From: an uncultured Saprospiraceae bacterium
GTDB lineage: Bacteria; Bacteroidota; Bacteroidia; Chitinophagales; Saprospiraceae
Reading direction: 5' to 3'
Assembly: GCA_937942465.1 (NCBI GenBank)
Contig: CALDEO010000072.1
Span: 1-5,408, forward strand
DNA length: 5,408 bases
Shown here: piece after piece, positions 1 through 5,408 of the stretch
Numbering within the stretch: the stretch's first letter is position 1
Layout of the letters: each line of letters begins with the position of its first letter
Notes under the pieces: generated by a model
What the model was told of the DNA's origin: nothing
Database searches by the model: none
Seen by the model: only the letters and a program-made list of their open reading frames with translations
Program-made: the position numbers and the translations under genes

Positions 1-756
1 AAATGATTGAATCTCGTCATTAAATTCATTTAACTCTCCATTATACCTAAAAGCTCCAGCAAACTCGGTAAGGATTATAAAATCTCCATTGTTATCTCGC
101 AACACTTCTACGACGGGTATATATTTAAAAGCTGTTGACCACTCCAATAGTTGATAATTATCTGAGTTGTCAACCATGTATATACCGTCATAGAGATCCT
201 GAAAAAACACTTCACCGTTTATTTTACCTAAGTATATTACAGGATTGCCACGATCTATTACACTGAAGTTACTTTTACCATCAAATATGAATATTTTGTT
301 GATAGATAGAAAGTAAACTTTTTCATTCCTATGGATTGTTCTCCATACATCCTCAAGTGGTAGCAAGTGCTGAGGCACTAAATCTCTAATTGAATGATAC
401 GTAAGTTGCCCAAATCTGTCTGCTTCAAAATACCCAATTTCGTCCTGACCCCCAACATAGATTCTACCATGATCGTCTGGGCATATTGATCTCACAATCG
501 TCTTATTGGGTAGTGTATATGTTTCCCAGTTTGCACCAGAAAACTCGATCATACCTGAATTATTAGCAAAGTATGTTGATCCATTCTCAAGGCTAAAACA
601 CCCCCAATTCTGTGTTCCTTGGTTAAAATTGCCTTTCTCATAGCTTATAACGGTATTCTCACCATGTACAAGGCTTTGAGAAAGTACTACATCACTTAAA
701 AACAAGAGTATCACCACTACTACATAGTACTTTATGTATATATAACTAATTGACAT
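1..756 (-). CDS. Propeller-type sensor/transcriptional regulator, N-terminal part (truncated by window edge)
   Basis: The reverse-strand frame is open from 756 to the left edge, giving 252 residues with no stop. Residues 1-26 form a signal peptide or N-terminal anchor: a hydrophobic stretch of Val, Ile and Leu, then VVLS before Gln27. The rest is beta-propeller in character. Blades are marked by NWG (50-52), YFANNSGMIEF (62-72), NKTIVRSI (84-91), GRIYVGGQDEIGYF (97-110), KIFIFDG (154-160) and DNNGDFIILTEFAGAFRYNG (222-241). This pattern matches the two-component-regulator-propeller sensors of Bacteroidota, usually followed by a triple-Tyr domain, a transmembrane helix and a cytoplasmic LuxR-type HTH. 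Those C-terminal parts lie outside the window, so the output domain is inferred from the family. A hybrid histidine kinase is the main alternative. It is transcribed divergently from a SusC-containing operon, the usual place for the PUL's own regulator. An in-frame ATG at 777 would add seven residues. I prefer 756 because it starts just after an AT-rich leader like that of the neighbouring gene. Confidence 0.82.
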   Translation of the reverse strand, partial: MSISYIYIKYYVVVVILLFLSDVVLSQSLVHGENTVISYEKGNFNQGTQNWGCFSLENGSTYFANNSGMIEFSGANWETYTLPNKTIVRSICPDDHGRIYVGGQDEIGYFEADRFGQLTYHSIRDLVPQHLLPLEDVWRTIHRNEKVYFLSINKIFIFDGKSNFSVIDRGNPVIYLGKINGEVFFQDLYDGIYMVDNSDNYQLLEWSTAFKYIPVVEVLRDNNGDFIILTEFAGAFRYNGELNEFNDEIQSF

Positions 757-765
757 TAAATATTT
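752..765. repeat. 14-bp AT-rich repeat, copy 1 (at the regulator start)
   Basis: GACATTAAATATTT here is identical to positions 946-959. It overlaps the start codon of the leftward regulator, whose complement is the CAT at 754-756. Its core AAATATTT is palindromic, so on either strand it places A/T-rich DNA just upstream of a start codon, the usual Bacteroidota translation-initiation context. It may be no more than that. Confidence 0.5.
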
Positions 766-809
766 TACACTCAACATAGGTGATTCTTGTAAATACACGA
801 CGAAAGATA

Positions 810-817
810 CAAAAATA
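810..817 (-). promoter_or_regulatory. Candidate -7 box of the regulator promoter (TAnnTTTG)
   Basis: Read on the minus strand, positions 817 to 810 are TATTTTTG, an exact match to the Bacteroidota primary-sigma -7 consensus TAnnTTTG. It lies 54 bases upstream of the preferred start at 756, giving a plausible leader of roughly 45-50 bases. No TTTG -33 element is seen at the expected distance. That place is occupied by the direct repeat at 823-842, which suggests a regulated or activator-dependent promoter. Confidence 0.5.
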
Positions 818-822
818 TGGCG

Positions 823-842
823 TGATGTAGTCTTGATGTAGT
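823..842. promoter_or_regulatory. Direct-repeat candidate operator between divergent genes
   Basis: TGATGTAGT occurs at 823-831 and again, perfectly, at 834-842, separated by CT. The repeat unit is 11 bp, about one helical turn, so two protein subunits would sit on the same DNA face. It lies between the divergent regulator and the secreted-protein/SusC genes, directly upstream of the regulator's -7 box and 32 bp upstream of the rightward candidate box. It is therefore a good candidate binding site for the divergently encoded regulator. Binding is inferred, not shown. Confidence 0.5.
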
Positions 843-872
843 GATTTAGACCGTATATTAAAGTACAAAGGC

Positions 873-892
873 CTATTATTGTAGAATAATAG
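873..892. repeat. Perfect 8-bp inverted repeat upstream of the secreted-protein gene
   Basis: CTATTATT (873-880) and AATAATAG (885-892) are exact reverse complements separated by GTAG. The dyad overlaps the only -7-like box seen for the rightward operon. It could be an operator for a dimeric protein or a weak AT-only hairpin. It is too weak and lacks a T-run, so it is not a terminator. Confidence 0.45.
874..881 (+). promoter_or_regulatory. Weak candidate -7 box for the rightward operon
   Basis: TATTATTG matches the Bacteroidota -7 consensus TAnnTTTG at all but one defined position (A instead of T at position five). No convincing -33 TTTG is present; TTTA at 845-848 is somewhat too far. It lies 83 bases before the ATG at 965. 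A weak core promoter just downstream of the 823-842 repeat fits activator-dependent transcription, but this remains a guess from position. Confidence 0.3.
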
Positions 893-945
893 ATGGCAGT
901 AGAACTTATCGGCCAAAATATTATTTCATTAATATTATTTACATC

Positions 946-959
946 GACATTAAATATTT
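946..959. repeat. 14-bp AT-rich repeat, copy 2 (leader of the secreted-protein gene)
   Basis: GACATTAAATATTT is identical to 752-765. Here it belongs to the 12-bp palindrome TTAAATATTTAA at 950-961, ending three bases before the ATG at 965. No Shine-Dalgarno sequence is present, so this AT-rich leader is probably the translation-initiation region. Confidence 0.5.
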
Positions 960-964
960 AAATC

Positions 965-3349
965 ATGAAAAAACATTTACTCTTTTTCGTTTTCTCCTTA
1001 CTCGCTGTTACTATGAGTGCTCAAGTCATATATGACTTTGAAACACCTGAGACTTCGACTGACTTTCAAAATTTTGGTAGTTCATTAGAAGGAGCTTTGT
1101 CTGCTACAATAGCTAACCCTAATCCAACAGGCATAAACGAAAGTAATAACGTAGTAGAAAACGTCAAACCTGCAGGTTCTGAGACTTGGGCTGGTGTATT
1201 TACTAATCCTTCTCCGACTACACCAATCGAAGCTACAACCAACGGATCTATTTGTATGGATGTACATTTTGATCACATTGGTACTGTTAGTCTTAAATTA
1301 GAAGCACCAACTTCTGGTGGTGACAATTGGTTATCGACTGTTCCTAATACCACAATGGGGCAATGGGAAAACATTTGCTTTCCATTCAATGCATTGAGCG
1401 AAGAAGGAGCTGCTGATCCTGCTGCTGGAAAAACATACGGACAATTAGTTTTGTTCTTTGATTTCGGCGTAAGCCCATCAGCTGATGTTATTACATACTA
1501 CGATAACATTGTATTGGTTCCTGGTGAGCCTGCTGGTGATTCTGAGTTAACTGTTTTAGATTGGGAAACTCCAGAAACAACAACTACCCTATTTTACTTC
1601 GGTAGTACTCTCGCGGATACTCCTGCTAACAATATAGCAAACCCTAACCCAACAGGTGTTAATGTTAGTTCGACTGTAGTCGAATATGTAAAAGCTGCTA
1701 ACTCAGAAGTATGGGCTGGAGCTTATTGCGACCCTGCACCGACTCTAAATGTAACTAGTGGACTAGAGATATGTGTTGATGTTCATATGGATCACATTGG
1801 TAACGTTGCCTTAAAAATGGAAGCATCATCAACTGGTGGAGAAGATTGGATTTTGTCAATGCCTAATACAGTTATGAATCAGTGGGAAACAATCTGTTAT
1901 GACTTATCTGAAGCATCAATCGAAGGTAGTGCAACACCTGCTACGGGTAACATTTACGGTCAATTGGTATTGTTCCCTGATTTTAATATGAATTTCACAG
2001 ATGACCAAACATACTACCTAGATAATGTAGTGGTGAAATCTGGTGAGTCAATGCTGATGCCTTCTGACGTTACATTTGCTGTAGATATGAACAACTACAC
2101 TGGAGCATTTACAACAGCATATGTATCAGGTAGCTTCAACGGATTTTCTGGAGATGCATATCCACTTAGTGATGATGATATGGACGGAGTATGGACAGGC
2201 ACTTACACTGTAGATCCAGGTACATATGAATATAAATTTACTTTAGATAACTGGACTGCAGAGGAGACTTTCAATGGTACAGAAGCTTGTATCGCAAGAT
2301 TTGATGACGGTAATGGAATGATTTTCAACAATAGAACAATCGCTGTAACAGAAGATGTTACATTGAATACACAGTGTTTCAACAGTTGCTTCTCTTGTGG
2401 TGGTGGTGTTAATATTACATTTAACGTAGGTGTACCGGGTGCTGACCCATCAGGTGTATATCTTGCAGGTGGTGCTGAGTTTGGAGCTCCAGGTGGTGCT
2501 TACTTAATGACGGATGCTGACGGTGATGGAGTATATTCTATTACTATTCAGAGAGCTTCAGGATATGAAGGATTCTATACATTTGCCAATGGTAACTGTC
2601 CAGATTACTCTTGTAAAGAAAACATTGCAGGTCAAGACTGTGCTCAACCTGATAACTTCAATGATCGTTTCTTAGATGCAGTAACTGCAGATACAGAAAT
2701 CAATACTTGCTATGGTGAGTGTACTACGGATACTAATTGTGGTTCGGTAAGTACTTCAATGGTTACATTCAGCGTCAATATGTCTGAAGAAGTTGTAAGT
2801 GCTGAAGGAGTAAGAATCGCTGGTCAATTCTCTAATTGGGGAGATGTAGATATGACTGATGCTGACGGAAATGGTATATATACGGTAACGATAGAGTTAA
2901 ATCAAGCTCCTTATGAATACAAATTTAAGAATGGTCCTGAAGGTTGGGAAGAGTTAGAAGCAAATACTTCTTGTACTATTACTACTGATGATGGAATGTT
3001 CACAAACAGAATAGTTGATCTTTCAGCTGCACAAGCAGAAGAGACTTTAGATGTAGTATGTTTTGAAGCATGTGTTGGATGTATCGTTAATACGAATAAC
3101 ATAGAATTTAACAATGACCTTATCAAAGTTTACCCAAGTGTAACAAATGATATGATCAATGTTGAAGTACTTAAAGGATTCCAAACTGGGAACTTAAATA
3201 TCGTATCGATGAACGGTAGTGTTGTGAAAACAGTAACAATGACTAACAAGTCATCAATCGTTAATCTATCAGAAATCCCTTCTGGAATGTATTTAATTAC
3301 ATTGACAACTGAAGAATTCAGTAGTACACAGAAGATTTTCAAAAACTAA
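965..3349 (+). CDS. Secreted multimodular carbohydrate-binding-like protein with T9SS sorting domain
   Basis: This is a complete 794-residue protein. Residues 1-19 are a signal peptide (MKK, a hydrophobic core, then SAQ with probable cleavage before Gln20). Residues 23-187 and 198-360 are two copies of one module, sharing ETPET, IANPNPTG, WAG, a DVH-x-DHIG block, QWE-x-IC, YGQLVLF and a closing DN; their length and beta-rich look suggest a jelly-roll carbohydrate-binding-like fold. Three E-set modules, resembling starch/glycogen-binding modules, follow at about 368-478, 482-592 and 600-706. Their Asp-rich loops are at 403-408, 517-522 and 632-637, and the outer two carry YEYKF strands and Cys-rich ends. 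Residues 713-794 form a T9SS type A sorting domain (VYPSVTNDMINVEV, NLNIVSMNGSVV, IPSGMYLI, final KIFKN). No catalytic domain is recognised, so I infer a surface or released glycan-binding protein serving the SusC-like transporter encoded 101 bases downstream. The substrate is unknown; a glucan is possible. The start at 965 is the one that yields the signal peptide. Confidence 0.9.
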   Translation: MKKHLLFFVFSLLAVTMSAQVIYDFETPETSTDFQNFGSSLEGALSATIANPNPTGINESNNVVENVKPAGSETWAGVFTNPSPTTPIEATTNGSICMDVHFDHIGTVSLKLEAPTSGGDNWLSTVPNTTMGQWENICFPFNALSEEGAADPAAGKTYGQLVLFFDFGVSPSADVITYYDNIVLVPGEPAGDSELTVLDWETPETTTTLFYFGSTLADTPANNIANPNPTGVNVSSTVVEYVKAANSEVWAGAYCDPAPTLNVTSGLEICVDVHMDHIGNVALKMEASSTGGEDWILSMPNTVMNQWETICYDLSEASIEGSATPATGNIYGQLVLFPDFNMNFTDDQTYYLDNVVVKSGESMLMPSDVTFAVDMNNYTGAFTTAYVSGSFNGFSGDAYPLSDDDMDGVWTGTYTVDPGTYEYKFTLDNWTAEETFNGTEACIARFDDGNGMIFNNRTIAVTEDVTLNTQCFNSCFSCGGGVNITFNVGVPGADPSGVYLAGGAEFGAPGGAYLMTDADGDGVYSITIQRASGYEGFYTFANGNCPDYSCKENIAGQDCAQPDNFNDRFLDAVTADTEINTCYGECTTDTNCGSVSTSMVTFSVNMSEEVVSAEGVRIAGQFSNWGDVDMTDADGNGIYTVTIELNQAPYEYKFKNGPEGWEELEANTSCTITTDDGMFTNRIVDLSAAQAEETLDVVCFEACVGCIVNTNNIEFNNDLIKVYPSVTNDMINVEVLKGFQTGNLNIVSMNGSVVKTVTMTNKSSIVNLSEIPSGMYLITLTTEEFSSTQKIFKN
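1031..1525 (+). repeat. Tandem protein module, copy 1 (residues 23-187)
   Basis: First copy of the ~165-residue module, running from YDFETPET to YYDNIVLVPG. It aligns along its whole length with the copy at 1556-2044, with conserved blocks in the same order. Several tracts are also similar at the DNA level, for example the region coding IANPNPTG, which fits an internal duplication followed by divergence. The fold is not recognised with certainty; a beta-sandwich resembling carbohydrate-binding modules is inferred. Confidence 0.75.
1556..2044 (+). repeat. Tandem protein module, copy 2 (residues 198-360)
   Basis: Second copy, from LDWETPET to YYLDNVVVKSG. Compared with copy 1 it keeps the Trp in WAG and in QWE, the DVH-x-DHIG block and the two Cys residues around the centre (EICVDVH and ETICYDL). 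These are the best candidates for structural or ligand-contacting residues. Confidence 0.75.
2066..2398 (+). repeat. E-set/starch-binding-like module A (residues 368-478)
   Basis: The module begins DVTFAVDMNNYTG and contains AYVSGSFNGFSG, the Asp-rich loop DDDMDG followed by VW, and GTYEYKF, then ends in the Cys-rich NSCFSC. The order of strands matches the module at residues 600-706. Modules of this kind occur in Bacteroidota glucan-binding and amylase-associated proteins. Ligand binding here is inferred. Confidence 0.6.
2408..2740 (+). repeat. E-set-like module B, divergent (residues 482-592)
   Basis: This segment begins VNITFNVGVPGADPSG, contains the loop DADGDG followed by VY, and has several Cys residues (NCPDYSCKENIAGQDC, then CYGEC and C592). 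It lacks the YEYKF strand and has GFYTFANG in its place. It is the most divergent of the three modules and may have a different ligand or a purely structural role. Confidence 0.5.
2762..3082 (+). repeat. E-set/starch-binding-like module C (residues 600-706)
   Basis: The module begins VTFSVNMSEEVV and contains VRIAGQFSNWGDVDM, the loop DADGNG followed by IY, and YEYKFKNG, then ends CFEACVGC. The FSNWG segment carries the Trp typically used by CBM48-like glycan-binding domains; module A has Phe there (FNGFSG). Confidence 0.6.
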
Positions 3350-3389
3350 TACCCTGCTAGTTTTAAATAACTAGAAAACAATCCTTATT

Positions 3390-3426
3390 GGTGATCTGAT
3401 TTCTTAACAGAATCAGATCACCTTTT
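3390..3426 (+). terminator. Intrinsic terminator/attenuator between the secreted-protein gene and the susC-like gene
   Basis: GGTGATCTGATT (3390-3401) and AATCAGATCACC (3411-3422) form a perfect 12-bp stem with a nine-base loop, followed directly by TTTT (3423-3426). It starts 41 bases after the stop codon at 3347-3349 and ends 25 bases before the next ATG. The T-run is only on the plus-strand side, so it acts on rightward transcription. No good promoter is seen between it and the susC-like gene, so partial read-through is likely and it would work as an attenuator or as a 3'-end stabiliser of the upstream mRNA. Confidence 0.75.
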
Positions 3427-3450
3427 AATCAACAATCTACTTTTTATTTT

Positions 3451-5408
3451 ATGTACAAAAGTTTAATTCAAATCATTGTGTGGTGCCTACCATTGATGTT
3501 GTCTGCTCAGTCAGGGACATTATCCGGCGTCTTGTTGGATGCAGAATCCAACGAACCACTGGCTCTAGCCAATGTATATAACACAACTGCATCCAATGGA
3601 ACAGTTGCTGACATTGATGGTAATTTTGATATTGTTGCCTCTATAGGTGATGTTATCGAATTTTCATATGTCGGATACGAAACCAACAACTTTACGGTTG
3701 GCTCGTTTGATAAAACCGATATCCTTCTACAACCTAGTGGTTCTACACTAGAAGAAGTAGTCGTAATAGGATATGCATCCTCAACTAAAAAAGAAATAAC
3801 GGGAGCCGTATCGATCGTCAAAGCAGACGAAATCGAAGCACTCAACCCTAACAGACTAGAACAAGCACTTCAGGGACAATCAGCTGGTGTTGATATTAGT
3901 TCGCAATCTGGTAGTCCAGGTGGAGGATTCAACATTCGTATTAGAGGTATATCTACGAATGGTAATAACAACCCTTTGATACTTGTGGATGGTGTTCGTT
4001 ATGAAGACTTAAGTGCTCTTGATCCGTCAAGTATAGAAAGTATCAACGTACTTAAAGATGCATCAGCAAGTATATACGGAGTACAAGCCGCTAACGGTGT
4101 AATACTAATAACAACTAAAAAAGGATCGGCAAGCGAAAAACCTAGTATTGATTTTCACGCATACTATGGTATTCAGGAAACTGCAAGAAAACTTCCAGTA
4201 TTGAATGCAACAGAGTATGCATTACTAACCAATGAAGCTCACGCCAATGGTGGATCAATCTTACCTTTTTCAAGTATTGAAGGACTAGGCGAAGGGACAG
4301 ACTGGCAGAATGAAGTATTTGAAAGAGCTCCAGTAGAAAACTACAACATCAACATACGTGGTGGTGGTAGTAGATCTAACTACGCAATCGGAGGATCATA
4401 CTTTGACCAGAAAGGAATTATTGGTGGTGACAACTCAGCTTTTAAGCGATACACTGCCAATCTTAATCTGAATGTAAATGTAGTAGATGATGTAAAATTC
4501 ACTACTGTAGTTGCTTACGCCAAACAAAAAAGAAAAACACTAAGTGAAAATAGTATCGGATCTGTATTGTTTAATGCAATCAATATCCCTCCTACGCTTA
4601 CACCATATGATGAGAATGGAGACTTCACATTAGCAGAAGGACTCGGAGCAGAGATTATCAATCCGCTTGCGCAAATAGCAAATACATTTAATGATGTTGA
4701 TGTAAATAGATTCACAGGTAAAGTTGCGCTTAATTATGAGCCAATCGAAGGTTTGACATTCGAAACAAGTGTACCATTTAACTTCTCTTTAGTTACAGGT
4801 AAGAGTTTTGCACCGATAGCATTCTTTGGTTCTGGTAAGGTATTCAACACCGTAGAAAGCTCTGTGTATGAGTATACAGAAAACTACAGTAGCATCGGAT
4901 GGGATAATGTCATGAACTATGAAAAAATATTCAATGATGCTCATAAATTCAATCTGACTTTAGGTACATCTATCTACCAAGAAAACTATAGAGGTATCTA
5001 TGGTTCTGGTTTCGGTATTCCTAATAATAGTTATGAGTTTGCAGCCTTATCTCAAGCCAATGAAATAAGAGACAATGGAGCCAACTCTGGAGCTGGTATC
5101 TTTAGATTGATGTCACAGTTTGGTAGATTGCAATATGCTTACAACTACAAGTATTTAGCATCTGTAATCATAAGAAGAGATGGTACTACTAGATTTGGAC
5201 CTAATAATAGATTTGGGTACTTTCCATCAGTTTCTTTAGGTTGGGTTATGTCTGAGGAGTCATTCCTTAAGGATAATAGCATCATTGATTTTGCTAAGCT
5301 TAGATTTAGTTATGGTGAGACTGGTAATGATAAGATCGGAGACTTTAGATATATATCATCTCTTAATGGAGAGGCAGAGTACATATTTGGCGGTGACAAC
5401 TTGACAAC
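3451..5408 (+). CDS. SusC/RagA-family TonB-linked outer-membrane transporter, N-terminal 652 residues (truncated by window edge)
   Basis: The product imports oligosaccharides across the outer membrane, normally under a SusD-like lid and powered by TonB. Residues 1-19 are a signal peptide ending LSA before Gln20. Residues 22-95 are a carboxypeptidase-D-regulatory-like domain (SGVLLDAESNEPLALANV, DIDGNF, FSYVGYE). A TonB-box-like EEVVVIGY is at 101-108. The plug follows to about 225, with LQGQSAGVDISSQSG (140-154), IRIRGIS (162-168), PLILVDGV (175-182), ESINVLKDASASIYG (196-210) and ANGVILITTKKG (214-225). The remainder is alternating beta-barrel sequence, including ASVIIRRDGTTRFGPNNRFG, FPSVSLGW and LRFSYGETGNDKIGDF. 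The frame is open to the edge; family members are about 1000 residues, so roughly one third is missing. The ATG at 3451 is the only start that yields the signal peptide, and there is no Shine-Dalgarno site, only a T-rich leader. A SusD-like gene should follow. The substrate is not readable from the sequence. Confidence 0.95.
   Translation, partial: MYKSLIQIIVWCLPLMLSAQSGTLSGVLLDAESNEPLALANVYNTTASNGTVADIDGNFDIVASIGDVIEFSYVGYETNNFTVGSFDKTDILLQPSGSTLEEVVVIGYASSTKKEITGAVSIVKADEIEALNPNRLEQALQGQSAGVDISSQSGSPGGGFNIRIRGISTNGNNNPLILVDGVRYEDLSALDPSSIESINVLKDASASIYGVQAANGVILITTKKGSASEKPSIDFHAYYGIQETARKLPVLNATEYALLTNEAHANGGSILPFSSIEGLGEGTDWQNEVFERAPVENYNINIRGGGSRSNYAIGGSYFDQKGIIGGDNSAFKRYTANLNLNVNVVDDVKFTTVVAYAKQKRKTLSENSIGSVLFNAINIPPTLTPYDENGDFTLAEGLGAEIINPLAQIANTFNDVDVNRFTGKVALNYEPIEGLTFETSVPFNFSLVTGKSFAPIAFFGSGKVFNTVESSVYEYTENYSSIGWDNVMNYEKIFNDAHKFNLTLGTSIYQENYRGIYGSGFGIPNNSYEFAALSQANEIRDNGANSGAGIFRLMSQFGRLQYAYNYKYLASVIIRRDGTTRFGPNNRFGYFPSVSLGWVMSEESFLKDNSIIDFAKLRFSYGETGNDKIGDFRYISSLNGEAEYIFGGDNLT

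Noticed and set aside
757..777. Upstream in-frame ATG (777) for the regulator, adding MLSVKYL
   Set aside because: It still gives a plausible anchor, but the 756 start has the AT-rich leader and a conventional signal peptide. The choice is not certain; the frame is also open further upstream, with no better start seen.
842..850. Possible third degenerate copy of the operator repeat (TGATTTAGA)
   Set aside because: It overlaps the second copy by one base, breaks the 11-bp period and has two mismatches.
1085..1276. Minus-strand open frame of 63 codons inside the secreted-protein gene
   Set aside because: It is antisense to a well-supported coding region, has no recognisable domain and no leader; it is a shadow frame.
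2911..3342. Two minus-strand open frames (2911-3126 and 3130-3342) opposite the end of the secreted-protein gene
   Set aside because: Both are antisense to the E-set and sorting-domain coding sequence, which is clearly under protein-level constraint; no independent support.
3357..3374. Inverted repeat CTAGTT / AACTAG just after the secreted-protein stop codon
   Set aside because: Only six base pairs, AT-rich and without a T-run. The stronger hairpin at 3390-3422 is the credible terminator.
3438..3445. TACTTTTT resembling a -7 box before the susC-like gene
   Set aside because: It lacks the final G and a -33 element and lies five bases before the ATG, so transcription would start inside the coding region.
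3507..3845. Minus-strand open frame of 112 codons opposite the start of the susC-like gene
   Set aside because: The plus strand encodes the canonical regulatory-like domain and plug; the Ser/Thr/Val-rich antisense product is a typical shadow.
4515..4715. Minus-strand open frame of 66 codons opposite the susC-like barrel
   Set aside because: Antisense to clear beta-barrel coding sequence and without any recognisable feature.

Overview
The window looks like the regulatory and transport end of a polysaccharide utilisation locus (PUL) from a Bacteroidota bacterium, most likely a marine or environmental member of the Flavobacteriia/Saprospiria type. The evidence is AT-rich DNA, start codons preceded by A/T-rich leaders instead of Shine-Dalgarno sites, a SusC-type TonB-dependent transporter with a carboxypeptidase-regulatory-like N-terminus, a protein with a C-terminal type IX secretion (T9SS) sorting domain, and a periplasmic beta-propeller sensor protein.

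Layout. Positions 1-756 (minus strand) hold the first 252 residues of a propeller-type sensor/regulator that runs off the left edge. Positions 757-964 are a divergent control region. It contains a 9-bp direct repeat at 11-bp spacing (823-842), a perfect Bacteroidota -7 box for the regulator (817-810), a weaker box for the rightward genes (874-881) inside a perfect 8-bp dyad (873-892), and a 14-bp AT-rich repeat next to both start codons. Positions 965-3349 (plus) encode a complete 794-residue secreted multimodular protein: signal peptide, two tandem copies of a ~165-residue module, three E-set/starch-binding-like modules with Asp-rich loops, and a T9SS sorting domain. Positions 3350-3450 hold a strong 12-bp stem-loop followed by T residues. 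Positions 3451-5408 (plus) encode the first 652 residues of a SusC/RagA-family transporter that runs off the right edge; a SusD-like lipoprotein gene would be expected next.

Working model (inference). The propeller protein senses a released oligosaccharide and binds the direct repeat between the divergent genes, controlling itself and the rightward operon. The 794-residue protein is exported through T9SS and binds glycan at or outside the cell surface. The SusC-like transporter imports the oligosaccharide. The stem-loop between the two rightward genes probably sets their relative expression. The substrate cannot be read from the sequence; the E-set modules hint at an alpha- or beta-glucan, but weakly. 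No RNA genes, insertion sequences or CRISPR arrays were seen.
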